This document shows, one piece after another, positions 1 to 7,105 of a DNA stretch of 11,586 nucleotides (position 1 is the first letter of the stretch; each line of letters begins with the position of its first letter). Position numbers and translations under genes: made by a program. Under the pieces are notes generated by a model. The model worked only from the letters and a program-made list of their open reading frames with translations, made no database searches and was not told the origin of the DNA. The DNA is from Candidatus Hydrogenedentota bacterium (GTDB lineage Bacteria > Hydrogenedentota > Hydrogenedentia > Hydrogenedentales > SCBR16-9): the NCBI GenBank assembly GCA_007116095.1, contig SKJD01000072.1:1-11586 (forward strand), read 5' to 3'.

Positions 1-406
1 CTTCGGTGCGTTCGCCGTCCCGTTGGACCGAGGCCTCCAGCGAAAGCATTTTGCGGATGGCGTCCAGCGCGGCCTCGGCCTTGCCTTCCTGGATGAAGCC
101 GATGGTCCCGTTCAGGATAACGACCGCCAGGATCACCACCATGTCCAGCCAATGGCCGAGCATGCCTGTCATGACCGCCGCGGCAAGCAACACATAGATC
201 AGCACATTGTGGAAATGCCCCAGGAAGCGCAAAATCGGGTGCTGGCGGTCCTGTTTCGGCAGCCGATTGTGCCCGAAATCTTCCAGCCGTTTTCTGGCTT
301 CCTCGCTGCTGAGGCCTTCTTTGCTGGACTCCAGCTTTTCCAGTGCGGCTTCCGGGCTGAGTTCGTGCCAGTTCAGCGCTAGTAATTTTTCTTTATTTAT
401 GGACAT
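1..406 (-). CDS. Cation-transporting P-type ATPase (P2A/PacL-MgtA-like), N-terminal fragment
   Basis: This is the first 135 codons of a P-type ATPase that continues past the left edge. The start is the ATG complementary to 404-406, with AGGAG (412-416 complement) five bases upstream. Residues about 10-60 match the N-terminal cation ATPase domain, including FGHNRLP at 44-50, a form of the family GxNxLP motif. Two hydrophobic segments follow (about 66-82 and 88-106), then GFIQEGKAEAALDAI from residue 103, the typical entry into the actuator domain of type II pumps. Family knowledge says such inner-membrane pumps move Ca2+, Mg2+ or Na+/K+ using ATP. The ion-binding helices and the DKTG phosphorylation site lie outside the window, so the substrate cannot be read. 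It is transcribed away from the nuclease-like gene and sits behind the hairpin at 408-428. Confidence 0.9.
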   Translation of the reverse strand, partial: MSINKEKLLALNWHELSPEAALEKLESSKEGLSSEEARKRLEDFGHNRLPKQDRQHPILRFLGHFHNVLIYVLLAAAVMTGMLGHWLDMVVILAVVILNGTIGFIQEGKAEAALDAIRKMLSLEASVQRDGERTE

Positions 407-407
407 T

Positions 408-428
408 AACACTCCTTTCAGGGGTGTT
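408..428 (-). promoter_or_regulatory. Hairpin enclosing the ATPase Shine-Dalgarno sequence
   Basis: Two nine-base arms (408-416 and 420-428) face each other across a three-base loop. Read as mRNA of the leftward ATPase gene, the arms are AACACCCCT and AGGAGTGTT, giving eight pairs and one C-A mismatch. The 3' arm contains the whole AGGAG ribosome binding site and ends one base before the AUG. It could limit translation initiation, but this role is inferred from position alone. No T-run follows it on either strand, so it is not a terminator. Confidence 0.45.
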
Positions 429-443
429 TCTATATTCGCATAA

Positions 444-472
444 TTTGTATTGGAGCATGTTTCTTGGATCAA
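444..472 (-). promoter_or_regulatory. Candidate sigma70-type promoter for the P-type ATPase gene
   Basis: On the minus strand, TTGATC (467-472 complement) and TACAAA (444-449 complement) are 17 bases apart. Each matches four of six consensus bases. Transcription would start roughly 30 bases before the ATPase ATG, so the mRNA leader would consist mainly of the hairpin at 408-428. The match is moderate and unsupported by other evidence. Confidence 0.35.
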
Positions 473-761
473 GCCCTTCCGGTTTGAAAATGACCAAGAT
501 TTGTCGGGATTCGTTTCAATAATTCGCAGGCTACGTCGCCGATTGGTGGTCGTTTTAATCCCGTTTCGAGCCGTGGACTTGATAACCCGGAAAAGCTTGC
601 AGTAAGGTTAGGGCCGGTGCGGACCTGGGATTGAACCGTTATTTTAATGCAAGAACGTCAAGGTACCCAAGGGATCGGGCATAGCTCATCGTACCTGCAG
701 CGAAGCATCAGTGGAAAGTGACATACGGCGATATTTTTATGACGACATAGGGGAATTGGGG
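473..761. other. Gene-free stretch before the nuclease-like gene
   Basis: No plausible coding region or RNA gene is seen here. Base composition is mixed. A TTGATA at about 574-579 lacks a convincing -10 partner, so no promoter for the rightward gene can be assigned. The GTG at 711 opens the same frame as the downstream gene but has no ribosome binding site. Confidence 0.4.
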
Positions 762-1898
762 ATGGACTTGATCGCTACCATAGATACCATAAAGGATCAA
801 TTGCGCCAAGGTGTCTTTACGAGCGAAGCGGCTGTATCTCAGGGTATTTTGATGCGAATTCTAAGTGCGCTGGATTGGAATGTATTTGACACATCCCTGG
901 TGATACCAGAATATTCTGTCGAAGGGCGCCGCGTTGATTTTGCCTTATGCAACAACCCCAATAAAGTAGCTGTGTTCGTCGAAGTTAAAAAAGTGGGGAT
1001 GTCTGAGGGGGCGGATCGTCAACTTTTTGAATACGCGTTTCACATCGGCGTGCCTATGGCTATTTTGACCGATGGCCAAGAGTGGAATTTCTTTCTCCCG
1101 GGGGAGCAAGGTCGCTATGATGAACGTCGTTTTTACAAATTGGATTTGCTGGAGCGGAGTTCCCGGGAGGCTGCAGAACGCCTCAAGCGCTACCTGCGCT
1201 ATGATGCGATATGCTCCGGCAAGGCCTTGGAGTCGGCTCGTGAAGACTACAAGAAGTCTACGGTGGTCATGACTTTAAAGAGGACCATTCCTCGTGCTTG
1301 GGAAAAGTTGATTGCAGATCAGGATTCTTTGTTGTTGGAAATGCTGGCCGATCAGGTTGAGGTGTTATGCGGGTATAAACCGGACTTGGAAATGTGTAGC
1401 CGATTCTTAGAAGACATTGCCTCTGAAAGTCGGGTCTCCCGGCGTTTATCTCCAGAAAAAAATGTGCCAAAAGCGTCTTCTTTGCCTTCACAATCTGAGC
1501 AGACAAAAATACAAATCCCCATACAGACGCAACCACAATGCCGAAAATCCAGGAATTCCAAAAGTCAGGAGCTGTACTTTATGGGACAGTTGATAGCGAC
1601 CTCATCGGCGCGGGACTTGATGTCATCAGTTTTCAATATTCTTATTGAACAGGATTCCGGGTTTCTGGAACGATTTGCCGCTCGTAAGCATGGAAGAAAA
1701 CGTCGCTATCTGGATCGGGATCGTTACAAGCTCTATGATAGCCGTCCGGATTTGTGTGAACAGCATGCAATTGAGATAGCACCGGGGTGGTGGCTTGGGA
1801 CCAATTACAGCAAAAGTAACATTCAGAAAATCATCACGCTGGCCATGGAAGTGGCCGATAAAGATATTCGTTCGCATTTTTCCATTCGTTTCGATTAA
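762..1898 (+). CDS. Stand-alone PD-(D/E)xK nuclease-like protein with HsdR N-terminal-type domain
   Basis: The predicted product has 378 residues. I chose the ATG at 762 because AGGGGA (749-754) lies seven bases upstream and because related proteins begin near this point. An in-frame GTG at 711 would add 17 residues but has no ribosome binding site. Numbered from the 762 start, the N-terminal third carries the nuclease core: PEY around residues 49-51, VDF with Asp59, EVK at 74-76, and a Gln87-Tyr91 QxxxY-like motif. This is the pattern of the type I restriction HsdR N-terminal domain. A low-complexity polar linker (about 225-270) leads to a C-terminal domain with GRKRRYL and GWWLGTNYS motifs that recurs in this protein family. 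There is no helicase, methylase or specificity subunit nearby. Its DNA is visibly AT-richer than the flanking genes, which suggests transfer. Function is probably nucleic-acid cleavage or defence, but that is inferred. Confidence 0.8.
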   Translation: MDLIATIDTIKDQLRQGVFTSEAAVSQGILMRILSALDWNVFDTSLVIPEYSVEGRRVDFALCNNPNKVAVFVEVKKVGMSEGADRQLFEYAFHIGVPMAILTDGQEWNFFLPGEQGRYDERRFYKLDLLERSSREAAERLKRYLRYDAICSGKALESAREDYKKSTVVMTLKRTIPRAWEKLIADQDSLLLEMLADQVEVLCGYKPDLEMCSRFLEDIASESRVSRRLSPEKNVPKASSLPSQSEQTKIQIPIQTQPQCRKSRNSKSQELYFMGQLIATSSARDLMSSVFNILIEQDSGFLERFAARKHGRKRRYLDRDRYKLYDSRPDLCEQHAIEIAPGWWLGTNYSKSNIQKIITLAMEVADKDIRSHFSIRFD

Positions 1899-1953
1899 CA
1901 GGCCATTCAGGCTTGTTTTGGCCCATCAGATCAACGCAAGGGAGACTTTTTTA

Positions 1954-3828
1954 ATGCACAGGAATTGGACAACGGGCATGCTGCTGGCGGCAGGCTGTGT
2001 GCTGGGAGGACTGGGTATGTCGTCGATAGCGACTGCTGCGGATTCAGGCTTGCGAGACACAATGCCGGACACCTGGGTGGCCACGGATCATCTGGGGCGC
2101 ACCCTGCCTTCCCATGAGGAGGTCGGCGCCCCGCGTGAGGAGAAGGCGGTGGCAATTTTTTATCACACATGGCATGGCGTACACTCGACCACGGGACCGC
2201 ATGACACCACGAAAATCCTGGAGGCGTATCCGAACGCGCTATCGGATCCGGAGCACCCTGCGTGGGGGCCGCGGGATCACTTTCATCACTGGGGTGAGCC
2301 GGTGCTCGACTACTACATTTCCACTGATGAGTGGGTTTACAAAAAGCATGCGCAAATGCTGAGCGACGTCGGGGTGGATGTCATCATCTTCGACGCGACC
2401 AACCAACACGCCTATGAGGACCAGGTCATGGCGTTGTGCCGCGCCTTTGATGCTGTACGCAAGAATGGGGGCGATACGCCGCAGATTGCCTTCATGACGC
2501 CTTTCTTCTCCTCGAACAAAGTGGTGAATGATATTTACAACTACCTTTACGGTCCCGGACTGTATGAGGAGATCTGGTACAAACTGGAAGGCAAGCCGCT
2601 GGTGTTGGCAAACCCGGACAGTGTCGAGTCGGAAGCACTGCTGGATTTCTTCACTTTTCGCCGCACGCAACCGAGTTATTTTGATGGGCCAACTTGGCCG
2701 GGCTATGACGACGAACTGGAAGACATGTGGTGCTGGTTGGAGGTCTTTCCACAGCATGTTTATTACAACAGCAAGGGCGAAAAAGAGATGATGGGCGTGG
2801 GCATCGCACAGAACGCCGCCGGCGATCGTCTCTGCGCTTTCAGTGAGCCGGGGGTACGCGGCCGGAGCTGGCACAATGGACACAAGGATCAGCGCGAGGA
2901 CGCCGTGGCCTATGGCCTGAATGTCCAGGAACAATGGGACCGCGCCTTGGAAGAAGATCCCAATATCGTCTATGTCAGCGGCTGGAACGAGTGGACTGCC
3001 ATGCGGATGAACTCCTTTCACCTGGTGGACCTGCCGGTGATGTTCGTGGACATGTTCACCCAGGAATACAGCCGGGACGCAGAGCCGATGGTCGGGGGGC
3101 ATGGCGACGCCTACTACCTGCAACTGGCCGATAATATCCGCCGCTTCAAGGGCATCCGGCCCGCTCCGGAAACGGCTGTTGAAAAGAGCATTGATGTCGA
3201 GGGTGACTTCGCACAATGGGACGCTGTCCCTGCGCATTTTCTGGACGATATCGGCGATGTCTACGACCGGGATTATCCCGGACTAGGCGATACACACTAC
3301 ACCAACTTCACAGGGCGTAATGACCTGGTAGAGATGAAGGTAGCGCATGACGCCGAGAATCTGTATTTCTATGTGCAGACAGCCGAAGACATTACCGCAC
3401 ACACCGACCCACACTGGATGATGCTTTTCCTCAGTACCGATGATCAGGCCGATACCGGCTGGCACGGCTATAACTTTGTCGTTAACCGCGTCGTTCGGGA
3501 CGCCACAACTGCATTGCTGGAGTCCCATGGCGATCTGCCCGGCATCGCCCTGCAGGACTGGGTCTGGAAGCCGGCCTATTCGCCGACCATGCAGGTGGCG
3601 GGTAATCAGATGATGCTGGGGATTCCCAAATTCACCCTGCGCCTGGAGGATGATGACGCCTTCACGATCGACTTCAAGTGGGTGGACAACTTTATGGCGC
3701 AGCCTTACGCCGAAGCGCAAGCCGAAGGCCGTGATGTCGCCGAGGTAGAACCGGACATACTGGACTTCTACGTTAGCGGCGATGCGGCGCCCAACGGTCG
3801 CTTCAACTTCCGCTACGAAGTGCGATAG
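1954..3828 (+). CDS. Exported glycoside-hydrolase-like protein (GH99/GH71/WbsX-like) with C-terminal CBM9-like domain
   Basis: The product has 624 residues. The start is the ATG at 1954, preceded by AAGGGAGA (1938-1945). An upstream in-frame ATG at 1795 lies inside the previous gene and is unlikely. Residues 1-29 form a Sec signal peptide with probable cleavage after ATAA. The catalytic-like region (about 60-405) has the look of a GH99/GH71-type TIM barrel: FYHTWHG at 69-75, a strand GVDVIIFDATN at 140-150, and VSGWNEW at 341-347, recalling the WNEW-type motif of these families and of WbsX-like proteins. Glu346 is a candidate active-site residue. Residues about 411-624 resemble a CBM9-like beta-sandwich, beginning with VEGDFAQWD, then LYFYVQTAED and a Trp-rich middle. 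It is probably periplasmic or extracellular and acts on glycans, but the substrate is unknown. It follows the nuclease gene by 55 bases and ends at a strong terminator. Confidence 0.75.
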   Translation: MHRNWTTGMLLAAGCVLGGLGMSSIATAADSGLRDTMPDTWVATDHLGRTLPSHEEVGAPREEKAVAIFYHTWHGVHSTTGPHDTTKILEAYPNALSDPEHPAWGPRDHFHHWGEPVLDYYISTDEWVYKKHAQMLSDVGVDVIIFDATNQHAYEDQVMALCRAFDAVRKNGGDTPQIAFMTPFFSSNKVVNDIYNYLYGPGLYEEIWYKLEGKPLVLANPDSVESEALLDFFTFRRTQPSYFDGPTWPGYDDELEDMWCWLEVFPQHVYYNSKGEKEMMGVGIAQNAAGDRLCAFSEPGVRGRSWHNGHKDQREDAVAYGLNVQEQWDRALEEDPNIVYVSGWNEWTAMRMNSFHLVDLPVMFVDMFTQEYSRDAEPMVGGHGDAYYLQLADNIRRFKGIRPAPETAVEKSIDVEGDFAQWDAVPAHFLDDIGDVYDRDYPGLGDTHYTNFTGRNDLVEMKVAHDAENLYFYVQTAEDITAHTDPHWMMLFLSTDDQADTGWHGYNFVVNRVVRDATTALLESHGDLPGIALQDWVWKPAYSPTMQVAGNQMMLGIPKFTLRLEDDDAFTIDFKWVDNFMAQPYAEAQAEGRDVAEVEPDILDFYVSGDAAPNGRFNFRYEVR

Positions 3829-3861
3829 ATCACCCTGACCCAAACATCAGAAACTGCCCCC

Positions 3862-3897
3862 AAGCTCCCGGACGCCTGTCTGTTCGGGAGCTTTTTT
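3862..3897 (+). terminator. Rho-independent terminator after the glycosidase-like gene
   Basis: AAGCTCCCGGAC (3862-3873) pairs with GTTCGGGAGCTT (3882-3893) through twelve pairs including one G-U, with an eight-base loop. Six T bases (3892-3897) close it on the plus strand. The minus strand lacks a T-run, so it serves the rightward gene and not the converging leftward cluster that ends at 3915. Confidence 0.9.
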
Positions 3898-3914
3898 GCG
3901 GGGTGGATGAGGGA

Positions 3915-5003
3915 TCAGCGTTCCTGGATGATGATATTGGTGGCGAGGTCGTCCTGGATGCGGTGGTACAGCTCTTCCTGCGGTGGGCGTTCCATGGCGC
4001 GGGCAATGTTCCGGAAGCTGCGCCTGGATAGTTCGGCCAGGTGATAGACAGGTTCTCCCGGCTTGACGGCCGGCATGGTCGCCATGCCGAGGACGATGCC
4101 GCTGACGGGGGCGTTTAGGGTGCGGCGTTCTTTGCCGAAGATGTTGTAGTTGGTTGCGATGATCGCGCCTTCCTCGACGAGTTCGCCGGGTTTTGCATGA
4201 AAACCCAAGATACCCCCGCGGTCTGCGCGAACCCACGTCGTCTTTTTCAGGTTGACTTGAAACAAAGGCTTTTCGGGGGCGCCCTCCAGCATCCCCAGCC
4301 ATTTAAAGACGTTGAGGCAACCGCGGATGCCAAAGTCCACTACGCCCGGCTCGATCTTCCAGACCTCCCCGGCCTCAACCACAATGGTCGGTACGCCATG
4401 CGCTACCGAGGTCCGCCGCAGAGAGCCGTCCGGTCCCTTGGAGTCCAGCAGCAGCTCCGCACCGAAGGCTTGGGCTAGCGCGCGCACCTGGGAATTGCTC
4501 AGAGAACCGCGGACATTGGGGTAGTTTGTACGGCGTAGGGCCGCGCTGTGGAAGTCGATGCCATAATCACATTGTTTGACCACCTCGTGAAAAAGGGCGT
4601 GGGCCAGACGGCTGGTCGGGCTGCCTGATTCCAGCCCGGGGAAACAGCGATTGAGGTCGCGGCGGTCGGGCATATAGCGCCGGTTGTGCTCCAGGCCGTA
4701 GAGGTTTACCACGGGGATACAGATCAGCGTGCCACAGCGCAGGGGAGGAGGCTGATCATAAAGCAGCTCGCGGATGATCCCGATACCGTTGAGTTCATCG
4801 CCATGGATGGAACCGGTAAGGAAGATACAGGGGCCGGGCTCCCGGGCGCGAATGACACGCAAAGGCAGGGAGACCGGAGCGCCGAGGTAGCTCTCGCTGA
4901 ACTTCAGATTAATATCGCGGGTCGCGCCCAGGGGAATCTGTTCGCCATCAATGATCAGGGGCTTCCGATTGGGCGCATTCGAAGTCGGGGAGCCGGTTTT
5001 CAT
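3915..5003 (-). CDS. Succinylglutamate desuccinylase/aspartoacylase-family zinc hydrolase (M14-like)
   Basis: The product has 362 residues. The ATG at 5001-5003 (complement) is preceded by AGGAGA (5011-5016) seven bases away. The family's zinc site is visible: HGDE at 67-70 and the DFHSA histidine at 152. VVEAGE (208-213) supplies the likely catalytic glutamate, and RDLNRCFPG from residue 115 matches the conserved substrate loop of the family. The C-terminal part (about 235-330) has the beta-rich look of these proteins, including VNLKKTTWVRADRGG and KPGELVEEG. Known members remove acyl groups from amino acids such as succinylglutamate or acetylaspartate. Homologues are often found beside RimK-type ligases, as here: the RimK-like gene stops 33 bases upstream in the same direction. 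The true substrate cannot be read from sequence, and there is no ast catabolic operon around it, so AstE is not assigned. Confidence 0.88.
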   Translation of the reverse strand: MKTGSPTSNAPNRKPLIIDGEQIPLGATRDINLKFSESYLGAPVSLPLRVIRAREPGPCIFLTGSIHGDELNGIGIIRELLYDQPPPLRCGTLICIPVVNLYGLEHNRRYMPDRRDLNRCFPGLESGSPTSRLAHALFHEVVKQCDYGIDFHSAALRRTNYPNVRGSLSNSQVRALAQAFGAELLLDSKGPDGSLRRTSVAHGVPTIVVEAGEVWKIEPGVVDFGIRGCLNVFKWLGMLEGAPEKPLFQVNLKKTTWVRADRGGILGFHAKPGELVEEGAIIATNYNIFGKERRTLNAPVSGIVLGMATMPAVKPGEPVYHLAELSRRSFRNIARAMERPPQEELYHRIQDDLATNIIIQER

Positions 5004-5036
5004 GAGGGAATCTCCTGGTCCAATCGGCGCGTGGTG

Positions 5037-6233
5037 TTAATCCGTCCCATTGTTCTTGCGCTTCTTTTTGCGCATTTTTTTAAGCGGCTTTTTCTCCGGC
5101 ATCATCGTACGCAATTCATGCAGGTCGCCGAAGCAGAGCAGCAAATCCCCGGTATGGATGACTTCGTCGCCGCGGGGATTGGGAATGACCATTTCGGGCC
5201 GGGTGATGCTGATGACATTGATGTTCCGCTGGGCCAGGTCGGTATCGCGCAGGGCTTTGTCTTCCAGCTCGGGCAGGTTGTGCACGGGAAACTCCGCTAC
5301 GCCATACCCGCCCGCCAGCCGCAGCCGCTGGCGCAAATCCACATCCGGAAAGAGCACCTGGTGCTCGATTTCCTCTATGATGGCGCCGGCCACATCGACA
5401 CCCGTTGATTTTTCAATGCCTTCCAGCCCGGGGGAAGAGTTGACTTCCATCACCTGGGGTCCTATTGAAGACTCAAGCATATCCACTCCCGCCACGCGTA
5501 GCCCTATAATCTGGGCGGCCCGTATCGCGGTGTTTTCGTATTCCGGAGCCAATTGCACGCTTTCCATGGAACCGCCGCGGTGGACGTTGCTTCGGAATTC
5601 GCCCGCAGCCGCACGGCGCCGCATGGCCGCCACCACGCGATCACCCACGATGAAAGCCCGGATGTCCGTGCCCTGGCTTTCCTTCACGAATTTCTGGATG
5701 AGTACGTTTTGCTTGGCGCTGTGCAGGGTCTGGATAATCGCCTCCGCGATCTTTTCTGTCTCCGCGAGGATAACCCCGACGCCCTGGGTGCCTTCCAGGA
5801 GCTTGATGATAACCGGGGTGCCACCAATACGGCGGATGGACGGAAGGATGTCGCTGCTGTTCCGCACAAAGACCGTCTCGGGGATGCCAATGTCATATCG
5901 GCTGAGCGTCTGCATGGCGCGCAGTTTGTCTCTGGAACGGGCAATGGCGATGGACTCATTCGGTGAGTAGATGCCCATCTGCTCAAACTGTCGCAGCACC
6001 GCGAGCCCGAAAAAGGTGATGGCGGAGCCGATCCGGGGGATGACCGCATCGAAATGGGTAAGTCGGCGATTGTAATAATAGAGCCCTGGCATTTCCTGCT
6101 CCAGGGTCATGGAAAATTTTAATGTGTCCAGGATGCGAACCTGGTGGCCGCGGTCAACGGCGGCTTCACGGATGCGGCGGGTACTGTAACAGCGGGGCTG
6201 ACGACTTAAAATGCCGATTTTCATGTATATCAT
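5037..6233 (-). CDS. rimK: RimK-family ATP-grasp glutamate ligase with C-terminal RCK_C-like domain
   Basis: The product has 398 residues, about 100 longer than the classical RimK. The N-terminus reads MIYMKIGILS. The ATG at 6231-6233 (complement) has AGG just upstream, but the second Met (6222-6224) gives the more typical MKIGILS start. ATP-grasp features are clear: VIIKLLEGTQGVGV (141-154), and the metal-binding end DMLES (251-255) and MEVNSSPGLEGIE (262-274). RimK ligases add glutamate to the C-terminus of ribosomal protein S6 in E. coli, and relatives make other glutamyl amides. After the ligase fold, about residues 305-378 resemble an RCK_C/TrkA_C ligand-binding domain, including YGVAEFPVHNLPELEDKAL and GDLLLCFG. 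A Lys/Arg-rich tail (381-393) follows. The extra domain may sense a small molecule. It lies between the RimB-like and M14-like genes in one direction and is probably co-transcribed. Confidence 0.88.
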   Translation of the reverse strand: MIYMKIGILSRQPRCYSTRRIREAAVDRGHQVRILDTLKFSMTLEQEMPGLYYYNRRLTHFDAVIPRIGSAITFFGLAVLRQFEQMGIYSPNESIAIARSRDKLRAMQTLSRYDIGIPETVFVRNSSDILPSIRRIGGTPVIIKLLEGTQGVGVILAETEKIAEAIIQTLHSAKQNVLIQKFVKESQGTDIRAFIVGDRVVAAMRRRAAAGEFRSNVHRGGSMESVQLAPEYENTAIRAAQIIGLRVAGVDMLESSIGPQVMEVNSSPGLEGIEKSTGVDVAGAIIEEIEHQVLFPDVDLRQRLRLAGGYGVAEFPVHNLPELEDKALRDTDLAQRNINVISITRPEMVIPNPRGDEVIHTGDLLLCFGDLHELRTMMPEKKPLKKMRKKKRKNNGTD

Positions 6234-6310
6234 TCTGCCTGTTGGTTAGAATAGATTCTGGCGCAGCGGTAAAAACGCCGGGTATTGGGCTGAGGGGCAA
6301 GGGTGGTTCC

Positions 6311-6817
6311 TTAAGGGGAGCCGCGCCGGGGTTTCTTGCCCAGAATGCGCCGCCGGGCTACATCGACGAGAAAGTCCCGTTCCAGGGCCTTGCGACCAAG
6401 CAGCATGCGGTATATCATCCTCTCCCGGGAGACGAGAGAAAGCTCAATATCTTTGGTAACGCTGCCAATCCGCACTGTGGTGCGGACGAAACAGCGCTCG
6501 GTGTAGTGGCCGGTGCTGGAGCGCACCCGCGCCCACTTCAGTATGGGGGCGATGACCCGGACATCGCTGTCGGCGTGTTTCCGACCGGTGATTACATTAA
6601 ACTGTACCAGGTTACCGCCAACCACTTCCAGGTCTTCCACGTGCAGGGCGCTGGTGCGGGCGCCGGTGTCAACTTTGGCGAGCAAGCCTTCGATGTGCCA
6701 ATCCGGAAAATCCAGATATTCCGACCAGCCGATCACGATTTTCGGGGGCTGCGGATTTTTTTTTGTGGCGTTTTTGGTCTGGGCGGTAGTCGCCTTGGTT
6801 TCTTGGGCCTCTGCCAT
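6311..6817 (-). CDS. rimB: RimB-type ATP-dependent zinc protease family (retropepsin-like)
   Basis: The product has 168 residues from the ATG at 6815-6817 (complement). An in-frame ATG at 6917-6919 would add 34 residues, but these use rare codons and show no family similarity, so I prefer the shorter form. Neither start has a strong ribosome binding site. After a disordered polar leader (residues 1-25), the conserved domain starts with PPKIVIGWSEYLDFPDW. KVDTGARTSALHV (48-60) is the hallmark aspartyl-protease-like motif of the family, and YRMLLGRKAL (136-145) is the second conserved block. In Pseudomonas the related gene lies in the rimABK operon and modulates RimK-dependent S6 modification. 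The RimK gene follows 77 bases downstream here. The family name includes zinc, but no obvious zinc site is seen. It probably heads the operon from the promoter near 6986-7015. Confidence 0.88.
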   Translation of the reverse strand: MAEAQETKATTAQTKNATKKNPQPPKIVIGWSEYLDFPDWHIEGLLAKVDTGARTSALHVEDLEVVGGNLVQFNVITGRKHADSDVRVIAPILKWARVRSSTGHYTERCFVRTTVRIGSVTKDIELSLVSRERMIYRMLLGRKALERDFLVDVARRRILGKKPRRGSP

Positions 6818-6985
6818 ATTCCGGTGCTTTGGCAACTCAGTACTCAAATTCCAGATAGACCTTCCATGCCGGTAAATGTCGAATGTGCGGAAAACCAGGT
6901 ACAGCCATATAGCCGCCATACTGGCATAAACGCCCGAAAGGTTGCGAATCGTAGCGAACCCGGGAATTATTTACTATCCGCAACC

Positions 6986-7015
6986 ATTATGCTATATTGA
7001 CGCACTCACACACAA
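6986..7015 (-). promoter_or_regulatory. Candidate sigma70 promoter for the rimB-rimK-M14 cluster
   Basis: On the minus strand, TTGTGT (7010-7015 complement) and CATAAT (6986-6991 complement) are 18 bases apart. The -10 matches five of six bases. The -35 lies inside the spacer of the opposite promoter at 6997-7026. The predicted transcript would carry a leader of about 160 bases to the preferred rimB start, or about 60 to the upstream ATG. Confidence 0.45.
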
Positions 7016-7026
7016 TTAATCATAAT
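6997..7026 (+). promoter_or_regulatory. Candidate sigma70 promoter for the cyclic-nucleotide-binding-like gene
   Basis: TTGACG (6997-7002) and CATAAT (7021-7026) each match five of six consensus bases and are 18 bases apart. Transcription would start near 7033, about 70 bases before the ATG at 7106. It overlaps the divergent promoter at 6986-7015, so RNA polymerase probably cannot occupy both at once. Confidence 0.55.
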
Positions 7027-7105
7027 GATTTTATCGGTTTTGCCAGGTATCCAGTCGAAGGCGACTGGGTAACTGGGCGTGGCCACCGCAGAAGGATTAG
7101 CAATT

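Noticed and set aside
621..638. tRNA-like T-arm sequence on the minus strand (GGTTCAATCCC)
   Set aside because: The TTCAATC loop fits, but the flanking bases do not form a T-stem, and no anticodon arm or acceptor stem is found nearby.
1901..1923. GGCCA/TGGCC inverted repeat between the nuclease and glycosidase-like genes
   Set aside because: It has only five base pairs with a 13-base loop and no T-run, which is too weak for a terminator.
2239..3237. Long antisense open frame of 332 codons
   Set aside because: It lies entirely inside the glycosidase-like gene, has no family similarity and is a by-product of high-GC codon use.
5050..5970. Long plus-strand open frame opposite rimK
   Set aside because: The composition is rich in Ser, Arg and Pro with no recognisable domain, and the minus-strand RimK-like product is clearly the real gene.
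6996..7010. CRP-like half sites (TGTGA and TCAAT, minus strand) over the divergent promoters
   Set aside because: The spacer is five bases instead of six and the second half site is poor, so a CRP site is not supported.
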